64,000 nucleotides of DNA from Nostoc carneum NIES-2107 (GTDB lineage Bacteria > Cyanobacteriota > Cyanobacteriia > Cyanobacteriales > Nostocaceae): the NCBI GenBank assembly GCA_002368155.1, contig AP018180.1, forward strand, positions 5,045,007 through 5,109,006. The letters are read 5' to 3'. A program made the translations under genes and the position numbers. Under the pieces are notes generated by a model. It worked only from the letters and a program-made list of their open reading frames with translations. It did not search any database and was not told the origin of the DNA. Shown in pieces: positions 23,752 through 33,585 of the stretch (the stretch's first letter is position 1; each line of letters starts with the position of its first letter).

Positions 23752-26700
23752 TTAATTATCAGTAATCAATATTTTAGACTGATGTCTATTTTGATAAACA
23801 GGAATTTCCATCCAGAATTCTGTGCCTAAACCTGGCTGAGATTCACAATTAAATATGCCACCATGTTTATCTACAACAATCTTATAGCTAATTGATAATC
23901 CTAAACCAGTACCTTTTCCTACTGGCTTAGTAGTGAAAAATGGGTCACAAATTCTAGATCTCAAAGATTCTGGGATTCCAGGGCCATTGTCAACAATGCG
24001 AATTACCACACTTTTAATATTGCCCTTCATTTCTCCAATAGAAGTATAGATAGTAATTAGTCCCTTATCAGGTTTGGATATTGGCTCACGTTCATCCTCT
24101 AGAGCATCGATCGCATTGCTCAAGACATTCATAAAGACCTGATTCAATTGTCCGGCGTAGCACTCTACTAAGGGCAAATCGCTGTACTTCTTAACTATCT
24201 CAATTGCAGATTTGTCTGGTTTTGCTTTCAGGCGATGTTGCAAAATTAGTAGAGTATTATCAATGCCCTCATGAATATTAACCGCTTTCATTTCCGCCTC
24301 ATCAAGACGAGAAAAATTCCTTAAACCTAAGACAATTTGGCGGATGCGATCAATGCCTACTTTCATGGAAGAGAGAGTTTTGGGCAAATCTGCTGTGATG
24401 AATTCTAAATCAATCTCTTCAGCCCTCTCCTGCATATCAGGGCTAAGATTTGAGACTTCCTGTTGATAGATTTGCAACATACTGAGTAAATCTTCAGCAT
24501 ATTGGCTGACGTGGAGCAGGTTACCAGAAATAAAGTTGACAGGGTTATTAATTTCATGGGCGATACCTGCAACTAGTTGTCCTAATGAGGACATTTTCTC
24601 AGTTTGAATGAGTTGGGTTTGGGTTTCTTGTAACTCGTGCAGGGCTTGAGTTAGCTGTTCTGTTTGCTGCTGGGTTTGCCATAGTAAATCAACTTGTTGC
24701 AGTGCTACCCCCAGCTGATTGGCAATTTGAGCTAAAAATTGAATTTCTGAGAGTTCCCAGTGGCGGGGTGCAGAGTTTTGATAAGCCGCTAGCAAACCCC
24801 AAAGTTTTTGCCCAATAAAAATAGGTGCGATCGCATAGGCTTTAACTTGATATCGCTCTAAACACTCAATATGACATTCACTATGCCCTACCTGATAGAT
24901 GTCATTAACTGCAAAGGTTTCATTGTGGCGATATCGTCCGCCTTCGGTTTCTTGCAAATAAGTATCTTGCCAAAATGAGTTGATCGTTCCACCTACCAGT
25001 TTTTCCCAACCTGCAACAACAAACTCAGCAATAAACTCACCACTCCAATCTGGGAGAAATTGGTAAACAGCTACCCTATCTGTTTGCAGCGATTGGCAAA
25101 TTTCTTTAGTCGCAGTTTGAAAAATAGCATTGAGGTCGAGGGATTCGCGGATTTTTGTGACAACTTCAAACAAGACTCGTTGTTGTTCGGCTGCTTGTCG
25201 CAAAACTATTGCTTGTTGCTGTGTTTGTGTCAGTAACTCAGCCTGCTGGAGTGCTACCCCTAGTTGCGCTGCTATCTGACTGAGAAAGTTAACTTCCGAT
25301 TCTAGCCATTGACGAGAGCCAGAATGTTGATAAGTCGCTAGTAAACCCCAAAGTTTTTGTCCTAAAAAGATAGGTGCAAGTACAAAAGCGTGAATTTGAT
25401 ATTCTTCTAAATTGTCAACATGACACTGAGTAAAACCTTGATGGTAAATGTTATCTACCGCAAATGTTTCATTAAAGCGGTAGCGTCCTCCTTGTGTATC
25501 TTGTAAAAAGGTGTCATTCCAAATTGTATTTACTCCCAGTCTGGAAGCACTTGACCAGTGGGGGCTAGCAACTTCAAAATCTCCCACAAATTCACCACCC
25601 CAATCAGCATCAAAGCGGTAAATAGAAACGCGATCGGCTTTGATTAATTGACAAACTTCTTTAGTCGTAATTTGAAAAATCGTTTTAGTATCAAGAGACT
25701 CGCGAATTTTGGCAATCACACCAAACACGGTCTGTTGTTGTTCCGATGCTTTTTTCAGTTCAACTGTGCGCTTTCTAACTTGTTTTTCTAAACTACTATT
25801 GAAAGCTTCTACCTGCTGGTATAGTTCATACTGCTGAATTGCTGAAGCAAAATGTTTACCAATCTCTCTGGCCATTTCTATCTCTTCAATAGTCCATTTT
25901 TGCACTTGTGCTGTTTTAGTTTCGCACCAGGCATCAAAAGATAAACGAGGATAAATTTGCCTTTGATCGGGATCGAATCTTCCCGCCCATAAGGTTTCTG
26001 TATCTATTTCATCGCGAAAAATACTGAGATAACCCACTAATTCTTGACGATATTCCAGTGGAATCATCAAAATACTGCGAACTTTTGTAGGTTGAAAAGC
26101 AATTTGTACAGTTAATAGATGAGGTGCTTGATATATGTCTGAAATTGCCCAGACATCATATTTCCCAGATGCATAGTGTTCTTGCCAGACATTATATTGC
26201 TCTATGAGTGGATACACATTTGGTTCCGGCATCACAGGCTGCTGTCCGCAAATATAAAGCCTGACACAATCACTTCCGGGGATTAAACATTCTGCAAAAG
26301 GCTGAAAACTACTATTTTGAAAATTAAAAGCATTATGTCTGATACAAAGCCTACCACCAGAACCTCCGAAGGCAGCAACAGCCTCTTCTAAAGCTGGCTG
26401 TAATACAATTGTGGGCAATGAATGCAGTAAAGTTGCAATGCGGTTAATACTAGCTTCTCGTTCGGCTTTGTTATGGGCTAGGGTAAGGAGATTACTTTGA
26501 GCGATCGCTACTGATAATTGATCTACTACCATCTGTACAGCTTCTAGTTCCTGTTCGCCAACCACAAAGCGTTCGGAGTGATGCGATACTAGCAAACCCC
26601 AAAGTTGATCTTGATGCAAAATTGGTGCTACTAGAGAAGACTGGACTCCCATTGCTGTTAAGTATTTGATATGGCAAGGGTCTACAGTGCGATAATAAAT

Positions 26701-27087
26701 TTCCTCTGGGATGGTTTCACCTGTTGCTAGTTGATTTAAAAAGCTGTGACCAATCTGCTGCTTCTCGACATCAACAATAGAACGCACTCGTGACTTGACA
26801 AACAGTTCTCTAGCATAAAGTGGTATATCATCCGCCGGGAAATTTAGCCCCAAAAGTGAGGGTAGCTTATCTTGATAAATTGATTCAGCAATGACCTGAC
26901 CGCTACCATCGTCATGGAATTTATAAATCATAACTCTATCACTACCCAGTAGCGATCGCACTTCCGTTGTCGTCGTTTTGAGGATCTCTTCCAAATTTAA
27001 GGTGCGACGAATACGGTCTGTGATGCGGCGTAATAAACCTTCTTGCTCAAGGTTTACCCGTGAGTCTGGTTTGGCGATCGGAGTCAT
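23752..27087 (-). CDS. PAS-less phytochrome-type histidine kinase with two added CBCR GAF domains
   Basis: 1111 aa. Residues ~20-200 are a phytochrome GAF with the PASDIP-like FPADDIPLYAREL (83-95) and bilin Cys138 in DPCHIKYL. Residues ~205-425 are a PHY domain with a tongue PRLSF (380-384). Residues ~450-620 and ~635-800 are two GAF domains of red/green CBCR type (GGRYRFNETFAVDNIY with Cys555 in TQCHVDNL; GGRYRHNETFAVNDIY with Cys738 in SECHIECL). A histidine kinase follows with His844 (GIAHEINNPVNF), N-box Asn987/991 and GKGTGLGLS; all ATP-site residues are present. No N-terminal PAS, so it resembles knotless group II phytochromes. Up to three bilins are possible. No response regulator adjoins it. 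Confidence 0.9.
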   Translation of the reverse strand: MTPIAKPDSRVNLEQEGLLRRITDRIRRTLNLEEILKTTTTEVRSLLGSDRVMIYKFHDDGSGQVIAESIYQDKLPSLLGLNFPADDIPLYARELFVKSRVRSIVDVEKQQIGHSFLNQLATGETIPEEIYYRTVDPCHIKYLTAMGVQSSLVAPILHQDQLWGLLVSHHSERFVVGEQELEAVQMVVDQLSVAIAQSNLLTLAHNKAEREASINRIATLLHSLPTIVLQPALEEAVAAFGGSGGRLCIRHNAFNFQNSSFQPFAECLIPGSDCVRLYICGQQPVMPEPNVYPLIEQYNVWQEHYASGKYDVWAISDIYQAPHLLTVQIAFQPTKVRSILMIPLEYRQELVGYLSIFRDEIDTETLWAGRFDPDQRQIYPRLSFDAWCETKTAQVQKWTIEEIEMAREIGKHFASAIQQYELYQQVEAFNSSLEKQVRKRTVELKKASEQQQTVFGVIAKIRESLDTKTIFQITTKEVCQLIKADRVSIYRFDADWGGEFVGDFEVASPHWSSASRLGVNTIWNDTFLQDTQGGRYRFNETFAVDNIYHQGFTQCHVDNLEEYQIHAFVLAPIFLGQKLWGLLATYQHSGSRQWLESEVNFLSQIAAQLGVALQQAELLTQTQQQAIVLRQAAEQQRVLFEVVTKIRESLDLNAIFQTATKEICQSLQTDRVAVYQFLPDWSGEFIAEFVVAGWEKLVGGTINSFWQDTYLQETEGGRYRHNETFAVNDIYQVGHSECHIECLERYQVKAYAIAPIFIGQKLWGLLAAYQNSAPRHWELSEIQFLAQIANQLGVALQQVDLLWQTQQQTEQLTQALHELQETQTQLIQTEKMSSLGQLVAGIAHEINNPVNFISGNLLHVSQYAEDLLSMLQIYQQEVSNLSPDMQERAEEIDLEFITADLPKTLSSMKVGIDRIRQIVLGLRNFSRLDEAEMKAVNIHEGIDNTLLILQHRLKAKPDKSAIEIVKKYSDLPLVECYAGQLNQVFMNVLSNAIDALEDEREPISKPDKGLITIYTSIGEMKGNIKSVVIRIVDNGPGIPESLRSRICDPFFTTKPVGKGTGLGLSISYKIVVDKHGGIFNCESQPGLGTEFWMEIPVYQNRHQSKILITDN

Positions 27088-27529
27088 TGCTTTTACTTAA
27101 ATAATTTTTCGGTAAGGAAAAAACTAAAAATTAAAAAATAACTATATCTGAAAATATTATTAAATTTATTATTTCATGTGTCTTCAGTAAAACTACTGGC
27201 TAATAATTGTTGAGAAATTAGATTTAAGTTTAATAAAGCATCATATTTTTTTATAGTAAAAATATGATTTTGACTGCACTCTTAATCAGATTTATTGCTA
27301 GTATTTTTGATTTATTAAAATGTGGTATACTTCAAAGCCTTATAAAATGTAGAGAAAAAGATTATTAGTAATATTTGGCTATTAAGCCTTTATCAAAAAC
27401 TCTACTTGTATTTAGTGTAAGAAGATACATTTTAAATACTTAATAAATATAACTTAATAACTTATGCTTAAAAGCGCTTTATAAAGTTTAATTCCGCTAA
27501 GTTTTTCAGCGGAATTAAACTTTTACATA
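27088..27529. other. 442-bp AT-rich gap
   Basis: No gene seen. It contains the promoter side of the phytochrome gene and, at its far end, the ArsA terminator hairpin. Confidence 0.55.
27483..27524 (-). terminator. Terminator of the ArsA-family gene
   Basis: AAAGTTTAATTCCGCT (27483-27498) pairs perfectly over 16 bp with 27508-27523 around a 9-base loop, starting six bases past the stop codon on the minus strand and ending in TTTAT. Confidence 0.75.
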
Positions 27530-28702
27530 TTAGGCAAAGCGGATTTTCAGATAATCTTCATCCATTTTTGCACCTGAGGGTTGGAGCGCTGCCAGTGCTT
27601 GCGGCAGAACTAAATTACGGCGGTGGTTACCAATCGTAATATTTAATTCATCTCCACTTTTACTCAGTTGAACTTGATTTTTAGGAATCCCCGGTAAATA
27701 CAGTTCTAAACTGTATTGGTTATTTTCTTGGACAACTCTAATAGTTGTTTCTTTGTGATAAACCTGTGTGGGATCTTCATCCTGATAAAGGGTATCCTTC
27801 AATCTTTCTAAGGCTGCTATTCCACACATCTCTTCTGAGAATAGGGGTATTTCCTTGATAGGTAAAGGATGAAAGTCGTCATAAATTTGCTGACGATATT
27901 GCTGCTGATTTTCTTTCCAACGTTGGAAAAATGGGTCTTTTACTTCCGGGGGAATGATGCGATTAGCTACTACTAAATCGGTGGCAACATTATATAAACT
28001 CAGATAAGCATGAGCACGCAAGGACTCTTTAATTACCATCTTTTCTGGGTTAGTAACTAAGCGTACTGAAGTTTGAGTGTTGTCCGTTAATACTTTCTCC
28101 AAAGCTTCAATTTGTTCATAAAACTCATAAGGAGCATCCATTACCTCTTTATCTGGTAGAGAAAAACCAGCAATTGGTCGAAATAGAGGTTCAACCAAAG
28201 GGCGAAGTGCAACAGAGATATTTTGGAAGGGTTTGTAAAAACGGCGCATATACCAACCACCGACTTCTGGTAAACTCAGCAGTCGCAATGCTGTACCCGT
28301 AGGAGCAGAATCGATAATCAAGACCTCAAAATCGCCTTCATCATAATGGCGTTTCATTCTTACCAAGCCAAAAATCTCATCCATGCCTGGTAAAATGGCT
28401 AATTCTTCTGCTTGTACCCCTTCTAAACCCCTAGCTTGTAAAACTTGGGTAATGTAACGCTTCACAGAACCCCAGTTTCCTTCTAGTTCTTGTAATGCAT
28501 CTAGTTCCGCACCCCACAAATTTGGGCGAATTGCTTTTGGTGCGTGTCCCAATTCCAGATCAAAGCTATCCGCTAGGGAGTGGGCGGGATCTGTACTCAA
28601 CACAAGTGTGCGATAGCCTAATTCTGCACAACGGAGTCCAGTGGCCGCTGCTACAGAGGTTTTGCCAACGCCACCCTTGCCTGTCATTAAAATTACCCGC
28701 AT
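27530..28702 (-). CDS. ArsA/Get3-family ATPase with C-terminal Hsp20-like domain
   Basis: 390 aa. The deviant Walker A loop is [11 protein letters not shown] (Gly8-Thr15); switch regions follow as [12 protein letters not shown] (~36-47) and [19 protein letters not shown] (~128-146). Residues ~315-390 form a beta-rich Hsp20-like domain ([19 protein letters not shown]) typical of cyanobacterial and plastid ArsA homologues. Get3-like proteins deliver tail-anchored membrane proteins; ArsA proper drives arsenite efflux. No ars genes and no metal-binding Cys cluster are seen, so a targeting or chaperone role is more likely. A 16-bp terminator follows the stop. Confidence 0.9.
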   Translation of the reverse strand: MRVILMTGKGGVGKTSVAAATGLRCAELGYRTLVLSTDPAHSLADSFDLELGHAPKAIRPNLWGAELDALQELEGNWGSVKRYITQVLQARGLEGVQAEELAILPGMDEIFGLVRMKRHYDEGDFEVLIIDSAPTGTALRLLSLPEVGGWYMRRFYKPFQNISVALRPLVEPLFRPIAGFSLPDKEVMDAPYEFYEQIEALEKVLTDNTQTSVRLVTNPEKMVIKESLRAHAYLSLYNVATDLVVANRIIPPEVKDPFFQRWKENQQQYRQQIYDDFHPLPIKEIPLFSEEMCGIAALERLKDTLYQDEDPTQVYHKETTIRVVQENNQYSLELYLPGIPKNQVQLSKSGDELNITIGNHRRNLVLPQALAALQPSGAKMDEDYLKIRFA

Positions 28703-28911
28703 GAATGATTTTTTCCTGCCTGAGAATTGTTTACATTTATTTACCTATCTCTATTATCGACTGTTTGCAGGGAATAAATGCTGTTGCTGCACATCCAGGG
28801 GCCTAAAGTTGCCAAACATGGCTTGAGAAGACAATTCAGCAGGGTGGGAATAATGGCTGCGATCGCTTATCTGTAGATTTTGACATTGCTCACAACATTT
28901 TAATGAGCGGC

Positions 28912-29304
28912 TTACTGAGCGGTTTTTAAAGCAAATAAATGTTGCTTGATCACATCCAAACGCGAACAGTTCCAATAATCAATGTGAGAAACAATCAAAC
29001 CTTCAGAGTTAAGACGTAATTCACTCCAGCCGGAAATAGATATTCTTGGTTTCCAAGGTAAGGGGCTATTCCAGCTAAGTGTCCACTCTGTTTTAATGGT
29101 GTCTCCCAAAGATTGGATATCATGCAAATCCATTTTGGGGTTTAAAAACGCAACCTTAATGAAATTAATCATCAGCTTATAGCGTTCTACACCACGAAAT
29201 TTAAACACAGCATCTTGAAAATAAACATCTGGAGCATAAATGCTGTAAGTTTGATTAACTGGGAATCTTTGATAGTCTTCTTTGAGAATTGAAATTATGT
29301 CCAT
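28912..29304 (-). CDS. DUF2358 protein (SnoaL-like fold)
   Basis: A 130-aa soluble protein resembling the DUF2358 family of cyanobacteria and plastids. The N-terminus MDIISILKEDYQRFPVNQTY SIYAPDVYFQDAVFKFRG, given here in two pieces, and the later GWSELRLNSEGLIVSHIDYW suit a cone-shaped alpha+beta SnoaL/NTF2-like fold. No catalytic role is known. It lies between two other minus-strand genes, 87 bp from the gene upstream, so a shared transcript is possible. Confidence 0.75.
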   Translation of the reverse strand: MDIISILKEDYQRFPVNQTYSIYAPDVYFQDAVFKFRGVERYKLMINFIKVAFLNPKMDLHDIQSLGDTIKTEWTLSWNSPLPWKPRISISGWSELRLNSEGLIVSHIDYWNCSRLDVIKQHLFALKTAQ

Positions 29305-29391
29305 AGATTTAAAAGGCTGAAGTATGAAAATGAAAAAACAAAACTAGATTCAAAAGTCAAGTTTCTAACCAGTTATTCATTTTGAATTTTT

Positions 29392-29961
29392 TTATGCTTC
29401 TATTTGATTCCACCAGCGTTCTAATTGATATTGCCATACAGATAGTACTTGTTCCCTGGCTTCTGGGGTTTGCTCAATTTCTCCTAACAATCCTTCGGTA
29501 TAAAAACGTTCGAGATTTTGCATTGTAGAATGCAGGGATTGTCCTTGCTGTTTTGCAGCTAAAATAATTTGTCGAATGCGGCTTTCAATTAGTCGATTGA
29601 AGACATCATTTAATCCAGTTTCATAAAGAGATGTGAGTTTAGCGATCGCACTAGACAAATCTTCTGTTACCAAAGTGCTGCTATTATGCTGAAACACTCC
29701 CCATACTACCCCTTCATACACAGCGTAGCGAACCTCTTGGGTATCATCAAAATTGGCTTCTAGGAACTGTTCTAAAAATTGTTGGGCTGCTTCCATTGGT
29801 ACAATCGGCAATAAAACCCGCAACCAGGTATGATCTTCAGCGAGTAGCACCAACAGCCGAAAATTCGCAGTTTCTACTTGCCACGATCCAGGTGCGATCG
29901 CACTCACTGCTGCTGTACCAAATAATTCTGCCAGCGTCCCCGCTATTTCTTCAGGTTTCAT
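29392..29961 (-). CDS. Conserved cyanobacterial hypothetical protein
   Basis: A 189-aa soluble acidic protein. The N-terminal ~115 residues (MKPEEIAGTLAELFGTAAVS, later TWLRVLLPIVPMEAAQQFLE) look alpha/beta and vaguely like CesT/YbjN-type chaperone folds. The C-terminal ~70 residues are helical (RIRQIILAAKQQGQSLHST). No motif assigns a function. The start ATG at 29961 has AGGT-like bases just upstream. Encoded in the same direction as the DUF2358 and ArsA genes. Confidence 0.6.
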   Translation of the reverse strand: MKPEEIAGTLAELFGTAAVSAIAPGSWQVETANFRLLVLLAEDHTWLRVLLPIVPMEAAQQFLEQFLEANFDDTQEVRYAVYEGVVWGVFQHNSSTLVTEDLSSAIAKLTSLYETGLNDVFNRLIESRIRQIILAAKQQGQSLHSTMQNLERFYTEGLLGEIEQTPEAREQVLSVWQYQLERWWNQIEA

Positions 29962-30010
29962 AGGTAATTTTTTCGTATATACCTAGGGTAACGCTTTCAG
30001 GTATCAAGAC

Positions 30011-30030
30011 GAGCGGGCATCTTGCCTACC
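30011..30030. repeat. Solo degenerate REP-like copy
   Basis: GAGCGGGCATCTTGCCTACC shares the GGGCATCTTGCC core and arms of the palindromes flanking the transposase at 2.9-3.5 kb. Confidence 0.55.
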
Positions 30031-30114
30031 TTATAAGAGTTATAGGATCATTTTTTTACCTTATGTATCTGCAATCTACTGTAAAAATATTTATCATCCA
30101 AAAAAAGATTATTT

Positions 30115-31512
30115 TTATTGAGCTTGGATGACTCTGATTGTTCCCACATAATCAAAATTCTTTTTCAAAATTTCGGTAATTTTATTTTTGAGGCTGGAAC
30201 TGATTACATTATTATTTGCCAATCTAATATAGATATTTAAGTCGCAATTAAACTGTGTTACTTTTAAATCTTGAATTTGCTGGAATTCTAAATCTTGGCT
30301 ATTTACGACTTTGTAATCTTGCAAAATTTGACGTGCATCCCAAGCTAGGGCACTATTATCGTTTGTACCTGTTTCCTTACGGATTTTACATTTGGGATTT
30401 GATGTACTCGTTGTTGCAGGTGAAGGCTGATTTCCTGGCGTAGGAGGACGGTTTGGTGATTTGATCGCCATATATCCCAGCAAAGCAACTGATAAAATCA
30501 CTATCATCCCAACAGCTTTTTTAAAGCTTAACCACTGTTTAATATGCTTTTGGCGTTCTAAATCTTGTTTTATTTCTTCTAGAGTCCGCAAAATCTCTGC
30601 TGTATTTTGTGGGCGTTTTTGATAATCCAATTCCATGAGTCTATCAATTAAATCTGCAAGGTTTTTTGATATATATTTGGCACTATTTCTCCAATGTAAT
30701 ATTCCTGCATCATCTCTAGAGAATTTGTGAGGATGTGTGCCAGTTAGTAGATGCACAAATGTCCGACCTAAGGCGTAGAAATCTGATTGTGGTACAGCGT
30801 TTCCTTCTTCTTGCTCTGGTGCTTGGTAACCACTATTGCCAATAATAGTTAAATCTGTTGCTGTAGATGCTTGGGTAATTGTTGTGACACTATCTAAATC
30901 AATTAAAATCAGTTCTTCTGGTTGATTTCTCAGCATAATATGTGATGGCTTGATATTTTGATGATAAAACTGTTGTTGATGGAGTCTGCTTAAAATGGTT
31001 ACAAGTTGTTCTAACCATTGAATGGCTTTCTGCTGCGTTAGAGGTAAATTAGTTTTATTACTCAACCATTCTTGTAAATTTTTACCATCAATCTTTTCCA
31101 TCACCAAGCCGTATGCTGGCGTTAAATTTTTCGGAAAATCAATATGGAAATATCCACCTTTTTGAACTTTTGGTAGCCCGCGAAATCCATGATTGATTAA
31201 AAAATCAGCCCCTCTATTAAAGCGACTGAGTGCTTCTGGATTATGAGTATACAGAACTTTGATAACTTTTAACTGATTTTTATTGTTGATATCTACAGCA
31301 TTATATATTTGACATTGTTTATTTGTGCTTTCCTTCAATACATTAATTATTCGATACTTGTCATTTAACAATAAAGATGCGCCACAAGATTGGCAACGAT
31401 TTTCATCTTGACTTCTTTGAGGATGTTGGCAGTTTGGGTTAATGCATAAGCAATATTCTTTGTTATTAAAATTCTGCTGTTCTGGGTCGCCAAATGAGTT
31501 TAAGCTTGCCAT
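30115..31512 (-). CDS. Zinc-ribbon Ser/Thr kinase homologue with altered catalytic residues (pseudokinase)
   Basis: 465 aa. A zinc ribbon (Cys23, Cys28, Cys40, Cys43: CINPNCQ and CQSC) precedes a protein kinase fold (~52-315), a membrane helix (~334-350) and an extracytoplasmic tail (~375-465). The VAIK-type Lys85 and the activation-segment end GYQAPEQ (228-234) are present. The HRD loop reads HQN (184-186), so the catalytic Asp is Asn186. DFG reads DLD (205-207). The Gly-rich loop is replaced by KESTNKQCQ. I infer little or no kinase activity and a scaffolding or sensing role. A PP2C with the same ribbon is encoded 4.4 kb away. Confidence 0.82.
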   Translation of the reverse strand: MASLNSFGDPEQQNFNNKEYCLCINPNCQHPQRSQDENRCQSCGASLLLNDKYRIINVLKESTNKQCQIYNAVDINNKNQLKVIKVLYTHNPEALSRFNRGADFLINHGFRGLPKVQKGGYFHIDFPKNLTPAYGLVMEKIDGKNLQEWLSNKTNLPLTQQKAIQWLEQLVTILSRLHQQQFYHQNIKPSHIMLRNQPEELILIDLDSVTTITQASTATDLTIIGNSGYQAPEQEEGNAVPQSDFYALGRTFVHLLTGTHPHKFSRDDAGILHWRNSAKYISKNLADLIDRLMELDYQKRPQNTAEILRTLEEIKQDLERQKHIKQWLSFKKAVGMIVILSVALLGYMAIKSPNRPPTPGNQPSPATTSTSNPKCKIRKETGTNDNSALAWDARQILQDYKVVNSQDLEFQQIQDLKVTQFNCDLNIYIRLANNNVISSSLKNKITEILKKNFDYVGTIRVIQAQ

Positions 31513-31969
31513 TTTGCGGGGAATAAATTAGTAAAAAAAATATAAATAGATATTTGATATTGAGTGTTGACTATATAAAAGCTTGATAATTGTAGTTGAA
31601 TATATCTCGGATAAAAAATAGTTTTTACTTAATTTAACAATTAAAATTTGTTCAACTTATTTTATCAATAAAAATTTTATTTGAGTTCAATTACCGCAGA
31701 CTGTAGTTATTGGCAGACAAAGTAGGTAGTAACTTTGTGAAGTTTTATCGATACTTGAAAATCGGATTATTAAATGTAACTTTTAATACAAATATTTGAT
31801 GATTTTATACAGGGCAAGACTTGACTAATTGGTATTTTAAATTATATATTATCACTCTAATTCAGCAAAATATTGGCGAAAATTTTACATTAAAAGTAAT
31901 TTTCAAAGCGGTATAAATAATTAACAACTTAAATAATCAAATTGAGCTATCAAATTCTTGTTATTCTCT
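31513..31969. other. Gap between divergent pseudokinase and ammonium transporter genes
   Basis: Very AT-rich. It contains a candidate NtcA box at 31776-31789. No small gene or RNA is recognised. Confidence 0.55.
31776..31789 (+). promoter_or_regulatory. Candidate NtcA-binding site upstream of amt
   Basis: GTAACTTTTAATAC fits GTA-N8-TAC, 181 bp before the Amt start. A possible -10 (TTATAC, 31805) is about 15 bases on, shorter than the usual ~22. NtcA control of ammonium transporters is well known in cyanobacteria, but this 6-base match can arise by chance. Confidence 0.4.
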
Positions 31970-33547
31970 ATGCCTAAACCTGAAAGCCCGAAAGCAAGGC
32001 GAAAAAAAAGTTTGCTTTTAAAATATGCGTGTTTACTTTTAGTCTCCGCGATCGCACTGTTGTGGATATCTAGTGCTACTGCGGCTACTCCTTTTGCAGA
32101 TAGTCCAGCAGTTGCGGAAAATACTCAGTGGGTGCTATTAACAGGGTGTTTAGTGTTCTTTATGAACGCTGGCTTTGCGATGGTTGAATCTGGTTTTTGT
32201 CGCAGCGCTAACGCCATCACTGTGCTAGCTAAAAACCTGATTGTGTTTGCTATTGCCACCGTAGCTTATTGGGTTTTAGGTTTTGGGTTCATGTTTGGTG
32301 ATGGGAATGATTTCATCGGTACCAATGGTTTTTTATTACCACCAGACTTAAGTCCCCTGACAGGAAAAGATTACCAAGGAGTTTTCAACGCCTTAAAATG
32401 GGCAGCTATTCCACTGGCTGCTAAATTTTTCTTTCAATTAACCTTTGCTGGTACTGCTGCAACTATTGTTTCTGGTGCTGTTGCAGAAAGGATTAAATTT
32501 TCAGCATTTATCACTTTCAGCTTTTTATTAGTGTTGACTTATTCCATCACTGGTCACTGGATTTGGGGAGGAGGTTTTCTCTACAAGTTGGGTTTTAGAG
32601 ATTTTGCTGGTTCCACCGTAGTTCACTCGGTTGGTGGTTGGGCTGCTTTGATGGGAATTTTGTTATTACAGCCACGTTTGGGAAAATATAGAAGATTTAA
32701 CCCAGATGACAAACGCACTTGGCGAGACACAACCTTTTACGGCAAAAAAATCATTTCCATGCCGGCACATAACCTCAGCAGTGCTACTCTGGGTTGCTTT
32801 ATTCTTTGGCTGGGGTGGTTTGGTTTTAATACTGGATCAACACTAACAGCTAATTCCCAAGCGATCGCTCATGTGCTGTTGGTAACTCTCATCGGTGGTG
32901 CTATGGGTGCTATTGGTGCTACTTTTTGGTCTTGGCAGTTTTATGAGAAACCTAGCCTCTCATTCATGGTAAATGGCATCTTAGCAGGTTGTGTGAGTAT
33001 CACAGCTCCCTGCGCGTTTGTAAACATTCCCAGCGCGGCTTTTATTGGCTTTTGTGGTGGCGTACTGGTTGTATACGCAGCAATTTTCTTAAATAAATGC
33101 CAGATTGACGATCCAGTAGGTGCTGTTCCTGTTCACCTTGTATGTGGAGTCTGGGGAACCTTAGCAGTTGGGTTATTTAGTCAAGATCCTAGCAGTTACA
33201 GTTGGTCTAAACAGTTTTTTGGTCTTGATAAAGGTGGTTTATTCTTTGGTGGCGGGACAAATCTCTTATTGACTCAAATATTTGGGATTGTACTAGTTGG
33301 TGTGTTTACCTTTTTATTCAGTGCGATCGCCTGGATTGGCATTAGCTATTTGATATATACCGTATCTGATACCTCTGGTGCTGATTTTAATGTTTCCAGA
33401 TCTCTCAGAGTGTGCCCTCAAGAAGAAGTTGTAGGTCTCGATAGTTTATTTGCTGAAGGTAATAATATCAAACGCTTAAAACGAGAATATATCCAGGCAC
33501 AGAGGCAGAGACGCTCATGGGAGCGAAAATATAATATCCGTGATTAA
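31970..33547 (+). CDS. amt: Ammonium transporter (Amt family)
   Basis: 525 aa from the ATG at 31970 (a TTG four codons upstream is less likely). Eleven membrane segments of the Amt/Mep/Rh family follow a cleavable signal-like N-terminus (KYACLLLVSAIALLWISS). Diagnostic segments: FFMNAGFAMVESGFCRSANA, GAVAERIKFSAFI, HSVGGWAALMGILLLQPR (first pore His) and PVHLVCGVWGTLAVGLF (second pore His). It conducts ammonium or ammonia across the cytoplasmic membrane for scavenging and retention. The long cytoplasmic tail (~480-525, basic) may meet a PII protein; no glnK gene adjoins. A candidate NtcA box lies upstream. Confidence 0.95.
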   Translation: MPKPESPKARRKKSLLLKYACLLLVSAIALLWISSATAATPFADSPAVAENTQWVLLTGCLVFFMNAGFAMVESGFCRSANAITVLAKNLIVFAIATVAYWVLGFGFMFGDGNDFIGTNGFLLPPDLSPLTGKDYQGVFNALKWAAIPLAAKFFFQLTFAGTAATIVSGAVAERIKFSAFITFSFLLVLTYSITGHWIWGGGFLYKLGFRDFAGSTVVHSVGGWAALMGILLLQPRLGKYRRFNPDDKRTWRDTTFYGKKIISMPAHNLSSATLGCFILWLGWFGFNTGSTLTANSQAIAHVLLVTLIGGAMGAIGATFWSWQFYEKPSLSFMVNGILAGCVSITAPCAFVNIPSAAFIGFCGGVLVVYAAIFLNKCQIDDPVGAVPVHLVCGVWGTLAVGLFSQDPSSYSWSKQFFGLDKGGLFFGGGTNLLLTQIFGIVLVGVFTFLFSAIAWIGISYLIYTVSDTSGADFNVSRSLRVCPQEEVVGLDSLFAEGNNIKRLKREYIQAQRQRRSWERKYNIRD

Positions 33548-33585
33548 AAGTAAATAGACATTTACCAAGGGATTGCATATACAAA

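Noticed and set aside
27530-28702. Arsenite efflux ATPase
   Set aside because: It lacks a visible metal-binding Cys cluster and ars neighbours, and has an Hsp20-like tail; a Get3-like role fits better.
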